A program made the translations under genes and the position numbers. Positions 8,629 to 16,605 of a DNA stretch of 64,000 nucleotides are shown one piece after another. Under the pieces are notes generated by a model that saw only the letters and a program-made list of their open reading frames with translations, did not search any database and was not told the DNA's origin. The first letter of the stretch is position 1. Each line of letters starts with the position of its first letter. Source of the DNA: an uncultured Chlorobiota bacterium (GTDB taxonomy: Bacteria; Bacteroidota; Ignavibacteria; UBA10030; UBA6906). Location of the stretch: the NCBI GenBank assembly GCA_900696645.1, contig CAADGV010000033.1, positions 310,001 to 374,000 of the forward strand. The letters run 5' to 3'.

Positions 8629-9254
8629 ACACACACCTGCGCATTTCCGCCACAAATCTTAAGAAGGTGTTCAACCGGCGGACGATCTTCCGGAACATCT
8701 CTTTTTCAGTGAGATTTGGAGAAGTACTACTCGTTACGGGAAAGAACGGCTCAGGCAAATCAACGCTTGTTAAGATCATTAGCGACGTCTTGTCGCCGTC
8801 AGAAGGGGAGATCGAATTTTCCGGTTCAGACAATGTGAAGACGATAGCCCGAGCCAATCTTATCGGCCTTGTTTCACCCTATCTTCAGATGTATGATGAA
8901 TTTTCCGCGGAAGAGAATCTTCAGTATGCTCTCTCGATTCGTGGCAGAACTCCAGACATCAGCCATATTCACGAATTGCTCGGAAAAGTATTTCTGTTCC
9001 ACCGCAAGAGTGACCCCGTCCGTACATACTCTTCCGGAATGAAGCAACGAATGAAGTATGCCTTCGCACTGGCGCACAACCCGCCTGTTCTTCTCCTTGA
9101 TGAGCCGACGTCAAATCTCGACACCGACGGCATTGCGATGGTAAAACAGATCATGGAAGAACAAACACAAATTGGAATTCTGATCGTCGCGACGAACGAT
9201 CTCTCTGATGTTGACAGGTTCAATGCACAGGTGGACTTAAATGCGCAAACCTGA
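8625..9254 (+). CDS. ccmA: Haem exporter ATP-binding protein CcmA
   Basis: ATPase of the CcmABCD complex that releases holo-CcmE during cytochrome c maturation. Walker A is GKNGSGKST at 39-47, the ABC signature is YSSGMKQR at 135-142, and Walker B is VLLLDEPTSNLD from 155. The H-loop position reads IVATND, so Asn replaces the usual His. The 209-residue length fits CcmA. It overlaps the protease gene by 4 bases and ccmB by 14, and ccmBCDEF follow in order, which makes the assignment much safer than the ATPase alone. The H-loop substitution may lower ATP turnover, or it may be a lineage trait. Confidence 0.9.
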   Translation: MNTHLRISATNLKKVFNRRTIFRNISFSVRFGEVLLVTGKNGSGKSTLVKIISDVLSPSEGEIEFSGSDNVKTIARANLIGLVSPYLQMYDEFSAEENLQYALSIRGRTPDISHIHELLGKVFLFHRKSDPVRTYSSGMKQRMKYAFALAHNPPVLLLDEPTSNLDTDGIAMVKQIMEEQTQIGILIVATNDLSDVDRFNAQVDLNAQT

Positions 9255-9936
9255 AGCGGCCTGGCAGCAATGGCTGCGCTCGTCAATCAGCATATTTCGG
9301 AAGGATTGGCATTCCGAGTTGCGTACCCGTTACGCCATCAGCGCGCTTGTGATGTTTGTGGTGACGACTATCTCGATCATGGTTTTTGCTCTCGGCAGCG
9401 AAAGCGCCCCGGTTGATGTTCTTTCCGGTATGCTGTGGGTTGTGATATTCTTTGCGGCAATGTCAGGGCTGTCGAGAACATTCGTGGCAGAAGAGGAGAG
9501 GGGTACGGCGATGACGCTGCAATTGCTGACATCCCCTTCGGCGATCTATTTCGGGAAACTCTTCTTCAATCTTGTGCTGATGATTGGGGTTAACACATTT
9601 ACCGTTTTGCTTTATGCAATTTTCCTTAACGGCTTCATTGTAAAAACATCGTCCATTTTCATCATTACAATTGCGCTGGGAAGCATCGGACTTGCAGCAT
9701 CGTCAACCATCATTGCTGCCATCATTGCAAAAGCGAATACCAAGGGAACTTTATATCCTGTTTTATCATTCCCAATATTGTTACCGTTGCTGCTCACATG
9801 TATCAACGCCACACGGCTCGCTACGGAAGGCGCCTTTCTGAATGAGGCAACAGGTGAATTTCAGTTCCTCGTTTCATATATTGTTGTGGTCGTAACAGCC
9901 TCGTCTGTTCTCTTCGAGTACATATGGAAAGATTGA
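9241..9936 (+). CDS. ccmB: Haem exporter membrane subunit CcmB
   Basis: Inner-membrane permease partner of CcmA. The 231 residues show about six hydrophobic helices (for example ISALVMFVVTTISIMVFAL and SYIVVVVTASSVLFEYIW) and the family-typical early segment IFRKDWHSELRTRYA followed by FAAMSGLSRTFVAEEERGT. The start lies inside ccmA, with AGGTGG eight or so bases upstream. The stop is followed immediately by the ccmC start. The call is supported equally by sequence and by position between ccmA and ccmC. Confidence 0.92.
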   Translation: MRKPEAAWQQWLRSSISIFRKDWHSELRTRYAISALVMFVVTTISIMVFALGSESAPVDVLSGMLWVVIFFAAMSGLSRTFVAEEERGTAMTLQLLTSPSAIYFGKLFFNLVLMIGVNTFTVLLYAIFLNGFIVKTSSIFIITIALGSIGLAASSTIIAAIIAKANTKGTLYPVLSFPILLPLLLTCINATRLATEGAFLNEATGEFQFLVSYIVVVVTASSVLFEYIWKD

Positions 9937-10617
9937 ATGAACGTGTTTAAGACAGTTCTGTTTGTGTGGATGACGGCAGTGATCGTACTTGCTCTCGGCT
10001 TGCCGATGGTTGCGCAACCAAGCACGTGGTACCAATTTCCCATAATCCCGGCGCTTGAAGAGAAGGCACGGATAATGTTCTTTCACGTTCCGATGGCCTG
10101 GCTCAGTGTTGTTGCCTTCGTCTCCAGCATGGTCTACGGAATCAAATACCTGCGGAAGAAGAACCTGGACGACGATGTGCGGTCGGCCTCGGCTGCCGGG
10201 CTCGGTTTTCTTTTCTGCTTTCTTGCGACCGCTACGGGGGCCATCTGGGCAAAGTTCAGCTGGGGAACGTACTGGAACTGGGATCCGCGACAAACGTCGA
10301 TCTTTGTCCTTCTGCTGATCTACGGCGCATACTTCGCCCTTCGATCGGCTATTGAAGTTGAAGAAAAACGGGCCTCGCTTGCAGCAGTATATTCAATCAT
10401 TGCAGCAGTGACGATGCCGTTCTTCATGTTCATTATGCCACGCATTCTATCGAGTTTGCATCCTGAGCCGATTCTGAATACCGAGGGGAAAGTACATATG
10501 AACACGACAATGCTTATCGTTTTTCTCTCGTCACTCGCAGGCTTTACAGGCCTGTATTTTTGGATGTGGAGACTGCAGGTCAGAATACAAACATCGCATT
10601 TGAACCGAATAAACTAA
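9937..10617 (+). CDS. ccmC: Haem exporter / haem-handling protein CcmC
   Basis: Integral membrane haem-handling protein that loads haem onto CcmE. It has 226 residues with six predicted helices. The first conserved His lies in FHVPMAWLSVVAF, and the tryptophan-rich WWD segment is WGTYWNWDPRQTSI, which binds haem at the periplasmic face. A second conserved His is in the SLHPEPI loop. The ATG abuts the ccmB stop and the small ccmD follows after 10 bases. The assignment is unambiguous by motif and context. Confidence 0.93.
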   Translation: MNVFKTVLFVWMTAVIVLALGLPMVAQPSTWYQFPIIPALEEKARIMFFHVPMAWLSVVAFVSSMVYGIKYLRKKNLDDDVRSASAAGLGFLFCFLATATGAIWAKFSWGTYWNWDPRQTSIFVLLLIYGAYFALRSAIEVEEKRASLAAVYSIIAAVTMPFFMFIMPRILSSLHPEPILNTEGKVHMNTTMLIVFLSSLAGFTGLYFWMWRLQVRIQTSHLNRIN

Positions 10618-10627
10618 CGGAGATCAC

Positions 10628-10762
10628 TTGACAGAATTTCTCTCGCAGAATTCACTCTACATAGTGTTGATTGTCGTGCTTGTTGTTTGGCTGGGAATTT
10701 TTGTGTACCTGAACCGGCTTGACGCACGACTGAAGAATCTGGAATCGTCATCATCTAAATGA
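10628..10762 (+). CDS. ccmD: CcmD-like small membrane protein
   Basis: A 44-residue protein, too short for many gene-calling cut-offs. It starts at TTG 10628 with GGAG at 10619-10622. It has a short polar N-terminus (MTEFLSQNS), one transmembrane helix (LYIVLIVVLVVWLGIFVYL) and the CcmD-typical charged coiled tail NRLDARLKNLE. CcmD links CcmE to the CcmABC transporter. Location exactly between ccmC and ccmE, co-directional and closely spaced, supports the call. Confidence 0.88.
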   Translation: MTEFLSQNSLYIVLIVVLVVWLGIFVYLNRLDARLKNLESSSSK

Positions 10763-10778
10763 ACGGAGGGTTTGAGTA

Positions 10779-11174
10779 ATGAAACCAAAGGTTATTGTGG
10801 CATCGGTTATTGTTGTAGCCTTCATCATTTTCGGCTCGTATTCATTTCTCGAAAGCAATGTCGAATACACCGATGTTGCCGGAGCAATGAAAAGCCAGAA
10901 GAAAGTCCAGCTGAAAGGCGAGTGGATCAAGGAAAAGGAATCAGGGTTTGATGTGAAAACATCGACGTTCACGTTCTATCTGAAAGATGAAAGCGGACGT
11001 GAATGCAAAGTTGTGCTTGACGGGGCAGCCCCCAACAATTTCGAGCTTGCGCTCAGTGTTGTCGCAAAGGGCAGATACATGTCGGACGAGAACTACTTTC
11101 ACGCAACGGAAGTGTTGACAAAGTGCCCGTCGAAGTATGAGGCTCAGGCTGACGAAGTAAAGAAGAACGTTTAA
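10779..11174 (+). CDS. ccmE: Cytochrome c maturation haem chaperone CcmE, CxxxY type
   Basis: Periplasmic haem chaperone anchored by one N-terminal helix (VIVASVIVVAFIIFGSYSFL), followed by an OB-fold domain. The haem-attachment site is CPSKY at 116-120: Cys116 stands where the classical His of HxxxY occurs, and Tyr120 is retained. This CxxxY variant is known from some sulfate reducers and archaea, where haem attaches through Cys. GGAGGG at 10764-10769 precedes the ATG. Length is 131 residues, with a short charged tail. The neighbours ccmD and ccmF confirm the role. Confidence 0.93.
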   Translation: MKPKVIVASVIVVAFIIFGSYSFLESNVEYTDVAGAMKSQKKVQLKGEWIKEKESGFDVKTSTFTFYLKDESGRECKVVLDGAAPNNFELALSVVAKGRYMSDENYFHATEVLTKCPSKYEAQADEVKKNV

Positions 11175-11210
11175 CCCTCTGTTTTCCGCTCTTTAACATA
11201 AAAGGATTCT

Positions 11211-13505
11211 ATGCTTGGCGGCATCTTAGTGAAGTTGGCGTTTGTTGCGTGCCTTGTTTCCGTACTTGCGTTTCTTGAAAACCACAGATCCGGTAATTCT
11301 CGAGCGCTATCGTTGGGACGGGCGGCGTTTCATGCTTCTGTTGTTACTATCCTAATATTTTCCGCACTTCAACTGTATTACATTCTCACGCACCAATTCC
11401 AGTATACGTACATCTGGAGCTACAGCTCCCGCGACCTTTCGACACCCCTGCTGATTTCAACTTTTTATGCAGGGCAGGAGGGAAGCTTCATGTTGTGGAC
11501 ATTGTTCACAGCCCTCATCGGCGTGTTTCTTCTTCAGGATTCGTCACGGAAAGGGTACGAGCCCCAAGTGATGAGTGTGTATGGAACAATTCAGCTTGCG
11601 TTGTTATTAATGATGGTGGTAAAGAACCCGTTCGCCTATGTATGGGAATCCTGGCCGGGACAGGTTGAAGTAGGCTTCGTGCCACAAGACGGACGAGGTT
11701 TGAATCCGTTGCTGCAAAATTACTGGATGGTAATCCACCCGCAGGTGTTATTCAGCGGGTTTTCAGCCATGGGTGTGCCGTATGCGTACGCCATTGCGGC
11801 ATTAATGAAGCGTGACTACACAAACTGGATCCGCCCCGCGACACCTTGGATTGTGTATGGCGCAACCGTGCTCGGCTGCGGCATTATGATGGGCGGGTTC
11901 TGGGCGTACGAGACATTGGGATGGGGTGGATATTGGGCATGGGATCCTGTAGAAAACTCGTCACTTGTTCCGTGGCTCTTTTCGGTTGCAACCATTCATA
12001 CAATACTCTCGCAAAGGAAAAGCGGCGCATTTGTCCGCACAAACATTGTTCTTGCGATTCTCTGTTTTGTCACGGTTTTGTATTCCACGTTTCTGACACG
12101 CAGCGGAGTTCTTGGTGACACCTCCGTACATTCCTTTGTGGCACCCGGCATGTGGGTGTACTGGCTTCTTATTGCCATCATTACGCTGTTCACGGGAATC
12201 GGAATTCTCATGCTTGTTCTGAGAAGCAAGGAAATGCCTCGAATTCCGCCGAAACATTCTTACTTCTCACGCGAGTTTGCGCTGTTTCTCGGCTCCGCAA
12301 CGTTGGTTTCTGCTGCCGTGTTTGTGACAGTCGGGACTTCCGCACCGATCATCACTCAAATTCTGCAAGGGAAAACAACCGCAGTCGACATCTCCTACTA
12401 CGTCACAACAACTCTCCCTCTCGGAATAGCTATTGGTATTCTGGCGGGTGTGGGTCAGTTGCTTTGGTGGAACAGAACGGATTCCACGGGTATGCTCAGG
12501 ATTCTCTTGCCTTCTGTCGGCATTGCGGCTGTTTCGAGTCTTGCAATGGTGATCTTCTTCGACCTTAACAACTTCCAGGTCGCACTGTTTGTCTTTGGCG
12601 CTGTGTTTGCTCTTATCGCCAACCTTCAGGTTGGATGGCGTATTGTGAAAGGAAATCCGAAGTACGCAGGCGGGTCAGTTGCTCATGTGGGACTTGCAAT
12701 AATGTTTCTCGGTTTTGTCGGTTCCTCGACGTACGATGAGCGCCAAACCTTATCTCTGACCGAGGGTGAGCCAGTTCAGGCTCTCGGATACACGCTCACC
12801 TACACCGGGCATAAACCGATTGACCATGAAAAGTTTGCATTCTCTGTCGATGTTGAAAGGAACGGCAAAGCCTACACGATTGCTCCAATCATGTACTACA
12901 GCAAGTTCAACGAAGGGTTGATGCGAAACCCCGATATCCTGAATCTCATAACAAAGGACTTCTATGTAGCTCCGCTCTCGTTGGAGCAAGGAGGGAAGAA
13001 TGAAGCAACTTCAGGAAAGAGTATGAGTTTCAGAAAAGGAGAAACAAAGAAGCTTGGCGATCTTGAAGTAACCTTTGTAGGATTTGATGTTCCGATGGCC
13101 GAAAAAGCTTCGATGCTTGAAGGCGGCGGTGCAAAGATAGGGGCGACTCTTCTCGTCAAGGAATACGGCAAGAAACCGGTCGAAATCGTCCCGGCAAAGT
13201 TGATTGCCGGCGATCAGGTTTCGGACAGGCCCGCGAAATACGAAAGCAAGTATGAATTCCGTATTGCGAACATGAACGCCGACCGGACTGATTCCGATGC
13301 GCCGGCGGTCGAAATTGCCTATTCCGACCTTGCTGCTCCCGATCGAACAGAGAAGGATATTCTTGTGGTTGAAGCAAGTATAAAACCGTACATCAACCTT
13401 GTTTGGTCAGGGGTGATAATTCTCCTTGTAGGCTTTACTGTGACGATTGTGCGACGGGCACAGGAGGCGCGGGCACTAACCTCTCATGCTTCGGAATTGC
13501 TCTGA
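11211..13505 (+). CDS. ccmF: Cytochrome c haem lyase subunit CcmF
   Basis: Large inner-membrane protein that, with CcmH-type partners, attaches haem to apocytochrome c. It has 764 residues, about 14-15 hydrophobic helices and the WWD haem-binding segment GGYWAWDPVENSSLVPW near residue 240. Conserved His residues occur in the ALMKRD-flanking and THQFQYTYIWSYSS loops, and a long periplasmic domain lies near the C-terminus (about residues 520-725). AAGGA lies nine bases upstream of the ATG. No ccmG or ccmH follows; the run ends here at a convergent junction, so those functions must lie elsewhere or be done by other proteins. Confidence 0.94.
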   Translation: MLGGILVKLAFVACLVSVLAFLENHRSGNSRALSLGRAAFHASVVTILIFSALQLYYILTHQFQYTYIWSYSSRDLSTPLLISTFYAGQEGSFMLWTLFTALIGVFLLQDSSRKGYEPQVMSVYGTIQLALLLMMVVKNPFAYVWESWPGQVEVGFVPQDGRGLNPLLQNYWMVIHPQVLFSGFSAMGVPYAYAIAALMKRDYTNWIRPATPWIVYGATVLGCGIMMGGFWAYETLGWGGYWAWDPVENSSLVPWLFSVATIHTILSQRKSGAFVRTNIVLAILCFVTVLYSTFLTRSGVLGDTSVHSFVAPGMWVYWLLIAIITLFTGIGILMLVLRSKEMPRIPPKHSYFSREFALFLGSATLVSAAVFVTVGTSAPIITQILQGKTTAVDISYYVTTTLPLGIAIGILAGVGQLLWWNRTDSTGMLRILLPSVGIAAVSSLAMVIFFDLNNFQVALFVFGAVFALIANLQVGWRIVKGNPKYAGGSVAHVGLAIMFLGFVGSSTYDERQTLSLTEGEPVQALGYTLTYTGHKPIDHEKFAFSVDVERNGKAYTIAPIMYYSKFNEGLMRNPDILNLITKDFYVAPLSLEQGGKNEATSGKSMSFRKGETKKLGDLEVTFVGFDVPMAEKASMLEGGGAKIGATLLVKEYGKKPVEIVPAKLIAGDQVSDRPAKYESKYEFRIANMNADRTDSDAPAVEIAYSDLAAPDRTEKDILVVEASIKPYINLVWSGVIILLVGFTVTIVRRAQEARALTSHASELL

Positions 13506-13509
13506 AGAG

Positions 13510-13539
13510 TCCAAAGTAGCTGCCCTTATACGCTTTGGA
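13510..13539. terminator. Weak hairpin at the ccmF/DUF2231 convergent junction
   Basis: TCCAAAG at 13510-13516 pairs with CTTTGGA at 13533-13539 across a 16-base loop. No T tract follows on either strand. It sits 4 bases after the ccmF stop and may help end the ccm transcript, but it is not a convincing intrinsic terminator. Confidence 0.3.
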
Positions 13540-13615
13540 TGGTTGGCTGTAACTTATTGCCATTCGATGTGTTAGGCGAAATGAGATTAGGTAGATTGAA
13601 GCATGCAAACAAGAA

Positions 13616-14041
13616 CTACGGGATGCTCACTCCAACGCCAAATCTGTAAACCAGTTCACCGCCGTACCATGCGGTCGTCCAGATCAGAATCACTCCCAAA
13701 AATGACAAGGTGACAAAGGCTTTCTGCTTCGACAAGGGAAGTTTTGTCCTACTTGCCACTCTCCAGAACAAGAGGAACGAGTAGAGTCCGGTAACGGCAA
13801 ATGCCAATTGCTGGTGCGAATCGAAATGCTCCCGTGCTGCATCGCTTATGATGGTACTGCTTTCAGCCGAGAGACCGGTCGCCACGCTGAGCAAGAGCCC
13901 GATGGTTCCAGCAAGAAATCCCCACCACGCCGTCCGCTCAAATTGCTCTTTCTTTGCCAGAAGTCCCAGAAAATCGAACAAAAAGCTGAACGTAAGCAAC
14001 GCAATGGGCAGATGAACGATAAGGGGATGAATATTCGGCAT
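13616..14041 (-). CDS. DUF2231-family membrane protein
   Basis: Inner-membrane protein of 141 residues with four predicted helices. The N-terminus IHPLIVHLPIALLTFSFLFDFLGL carries the His-Pro-x-x-x-His pattern typical of DUF2231 proteins, followed by a helix with GFLAGTIGLLLSVATG, a HFDSHQQLAF loop and two more helices. The conserved His residues could bind haem or metal, but the family has no settled function. It starts 17 bases after the bshB1 stop and is likely co-transcribed with it. Confidence 0.8.
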   Translation of the reverse strand: MPNIHPLIVHLPIALLTFSFLFDFLGLLAKKEQFERTAWWGFLAGTIGLLLSVATGLSAESSTIISDAAREHFDSHQQLAFAVTGLYSFLLFWRVASRTKLPLSKQKAFVTLSFLGVILIWTTAWYGGELVYRFGVGVSIP

Positions 14042-14058
14042 TGGACGGATGACTGAGG

Positions 14059-14778
14059 CTATAGTGTGAGAAGGAACGGATCTTCTATCCCGATCATATT
14101 TACCGAAAAGAATGGCTCGCCGTATTTGCGGCCAATCCTGTCTCCGTAGTATGAAAAGCGTGTGATCAGAAATTCGATAAACTCAGGCGTGCTGAGAAAC
14201 GTCTCCCGTTCATTGCTTGATGGATCATAGAACTGGGAAGCAAAAGCACGAGTTGCCTGCATTCGCTGCTCAAATTCGCTGCTAATATCGACAATGAACG
14301 AAGGAGCAAATTCGTATGTTTGCATGAAGTGGTAGTAACTTCGCGGGCGATGGGGTTCCTGCTTGATGCCACCCATCGTGGTTTCGATCTTCTCAAGTCC
14401 GGCGTAGAACCATGCCTCCCGGCATAGAGCGTGAGCATGCTCGTGGTCGGGATGACGTTCAAGCCAGTGTGGAAAAAAGAGAATTTCAGGCTTGTATTTT
14501 CTAATAATTTCAATCACTTTGATCTTGTTAGCTCGATTGACTTCTATGCTACCGTCTTGCAATTCAAGATTCTCCCGGACGTGTACTCCGAGCAAACGGG
14601 CTGCTTCAGCCGCTTCAGCTTCCCGGATTTCGAGAGTACCACGAGTCGATAGTTCGCCCCTCGTAAGATCGAGCAAGCCGACTTTCTTTCCACGTTTCAC
14701 CAACTTGGCAATAGTTCCGCCACACGACAGCTCGACATCATCAGGGTGGGCTGCAATGGCAAGGAGATCAAGTTTCAT
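14059..14778 (-). CDS. bshB1: Bacillithiol biosynthesis deacetylase BshB1
   Basis: Zinc-dependent N-acetylglucosaminyl-malate deacetylase, second step of bacillithiol synthesis, in the cytosol. The 239-residue protein begins MKLDLLAIAAHPDDVELSCGG, with the metal motif His11-Pro-Asp-Asp14, and has the second metal segment HPDHEHAH from His109. The frame stays open 53 codons further upstream, but the promoter at 14806-14836 lies in that extension and the family consensus begins at the chosen ATG. A DUF2231 gene follows. No bshA or bshC is visible in this window, so the thiol product is inferred from family membership. Confidence 0.9.
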   Translation of the reverse strand: MKLDLLAIAAHPDDVELSCGGTIAKLVKRGKKVGLLDLTRGELSTRGTLEIREAEAAEAARLLGVHVRENLELQDGSIEVNRANKIKVIEIIRKYKPEILFFPHWLERHPDHEHAHALCREAWFYAGLEKIETTMGGIKQEPHRPRSYYHFMQTYEFAPSFIVDISSEFEQRMQATRAFASQFYDPSSNERETFLSTPEFIEFLITRFSYYGDRIGRKYGEPFFSVNMIGIEDPFLLTL

Positions 14779-14805
14779 TCGGAGGTTTTCTGAACTTTGT
14801 TCCTG

Positions 14806-14836
14806 CAAATATACTGATTTCCCGCCGGGAAGGCAA
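14806..14836 (-). promoter_or_regulatory. Bacteroidota-type promoter for bshB1 (TTG-N20-TATATTTG)
   Basis: Read on the minus strand: TTG at 14836-14834, 20 bases, TATATTTG at 14813-14806, a perfect match to TTG/TANNTTTG. The start point would be near 14799, giving a leader of about 20 bases before the bshB1 ATG at 14778. This also decides the bshB1 start. Confidence 0.7.
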
Positions 14837-14953
14837 AGTACCTGCTGAAAGGATTGTGAATTCTGACGCTGTCGGGTATATGTCATATGGCATCTCAATG
14901 GGATATTTACCATTATTCGCGTAGGTATAAGTTTCAATGATTCTGGTTCTTAT

Positions 14954-16486
14954 ATGAACTTCGCTTATCTAAAGACTATCATTTTTGCCATTTGGATTTT
15001 CTGTTCAAGTACAGCAAAATCGGACTCACCCGACTGGAACCGTGTTCATGAACTTACGGTTCACGGGCTGAACCGGCTGTACGCACTCGAAGTCGACGAG
15101 GCGTTGAGTGTGTTCGATTCCGTCAGTAGGCTTGCTCCGCGTGATCCAAGGGGGCATTTCTTCCAAAGCATGGTGTATTTCTACATTTACGGACTTGAGA
15201 GAGATGAACCGGCGCTTGACGCTTTCCTGGAGAAATCCGAACGAGTAATAGAGATCTGTGAATACCTCCTTGACCGCAACGGGAAAGACGCTCTAACGAA
15301 ATTCTATCTTGGCGGGATCTACGGATACCGTGGCCTCGCCCATCACACCAATGGCTCCCTGCTCAAGGCCGCAAGGGATGGTAGAAAGGGCTACCTCTTG
15401 CTGGAAGAGGCGGTAAGTGATAACCCTTCCCTGTATGATGCTCAGATGGGTTTCGGCCTGTTTCAATACCTTATTGCAAAGGTGCCGCGATCCATGCGGT
15501 GGATTCTTTCGGTTCTCGGATTCAGCGGAAATTTGGAAGGCGGACTGAACGGGCTGCGACTTGCGGCAGAGAAGGGCACGTACACCCGCACAGAGGCAAA
15601 GCTATTTCTCGCGCAATTTCTTTTTTCAGAAGGACGCAGGGACACGGCATTGATGTATCTCAACCAGCTCCGAACTGAATACCCGGAAAACACGCTCTTC
15701 ATGGTGTTGTACGCATTCTGGCAACATCGTCTTAATAACTACGAAGAGGCAATGGCTGCGGCAAAGACGGCAATTGAGCTCAACAATCGGAAAAAAATTC
15801 GCTACGGCGATGAACTCGCGTATAGTACACTCGGAAGCATTTATTTTACGCTGAATGATTTTGCAAATTCAAGTTCGTACTACCGCCGCTATAAAGAAAT
15901 GACCCACAAAGATGAACGCGTTCCTAACTGGACGTACTACAGGGCAGGCCTTGCATGTGAGATTTCGGGAGATCGGTCAACCGCGCTTGAATTCTACCGA
16001 AGAATGCGTGACGTGAATGATCGTGACCGCGTTTGGGAAACGCAAATGTACCGGCGGGTTCAACAATTGATTCAACTCCCGATGACGGATGCCGAGATGT
16101 TGATCATTCAAGCCGAGAATGCATTTGCGCGGAAGCAATACGATGAGGCGCTGCGACTGTACACGCTTGGCCTTGAGAAAGCGGCGGCCAACTCCGACGA
16201 TGAGGGGCGTGCCCTGTATGGGCTGTTACAGATCAGCTATGAAGAGAGCCGGCTTGACAGCGCTGTTGCGATAGCGAAAAGGGTGGTAGCTCTCAATCCT
16301 CGAAACGAAACCTGGGTTGTGCCACACGCCTGGTATAAATTGGGGCAGGTATATGTCAGGCAGCGAAACGCCGGTCAGGCACGAATGGCCTTTGAACGGG
16401 CCCTGAAATTCAAGGACTATGACTTCGAAATGCGACTCGAATCGAATGCCAGGGAGGAACTCAAAAAGCTCGATCAGATACGGTAA
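14954..16486 (+). CDS. Periplasmic TPR repeat protein
   Basis: Exported protein of 510 residues with an N-terminal signal peptide (about residues 1-22, ending near TAKSD). At least six TPR-like units follow, such as HELTVHGLNRLYALEVDEALSVF, AFWQHRLNNYEEAMAAAKTAIEL, STLGSIYFTLNDFANSSSYY, AGLACEISGDRSTALEFY, ENAFARKQYDEALRLY and YKLGQVYVRQRNAGQARMAFERAL. TPR arrays bind other proteins; no enzymatic domain is seen and the partner is unknown. The ATG at 14954 lacks a clear ribosome-binding site. It is divergent from bshB1 and stands 119 bases before xseA. Confidence 0.8.
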   Translation: MNFAYLKTIIFAIWIFCSSTAKSDSPDWNRVHELTVHGLNRLYALEVDEALSVFDSVSRLAPRDPRGHFFQSMVYFYIYGLERDEPALDAFLEKSERVIEICEYLLDRNGKDALTKFYLGGIYGYRGLAHHTNGSLLKAARDGRKGYLLLEEAVSDNPSLYDAQMGFGLFQYLIAKVPRSMRWILSVLGFSGNLEGGLNGLRLAAEKGTYTRTEAKLFLAQFLFSEGRRDTALMYLNQLRTEYPENTLFMVLYAFWQHRLNNYEEAMAAAKTAIELNNRKKIRYGDELAYSTLGSIYFTLNDFANSSSYYRRYKEMTHKDERVPNWTYYRAGLACEISGDRSTALEFYRRMRDVNDRDRVWETQMYRRVQQLIQLPMTDAEMLIIQAENAFARKQYDEALRLYTLGLEKAAANSDDEGRALYGLLQISYEESRLDSAVAIAKRVVALNPRNETWVVPHAWYKLGQVYVRQRNAGQARMAFERALKFKDYDFEMRLESNAREELKKLDQIR

Positions 16487-16605
16487 ATCATTTTATTCTT
16501 TTGCAGAATGAACTATCCGGCTTGCCGGGGTGTTGTGTTGACGATGTCGGAATTGGAAACCAGCACTTTGGTTCTGAGGGCGGATTTTAAGATATTAGGC
16601 ACACG

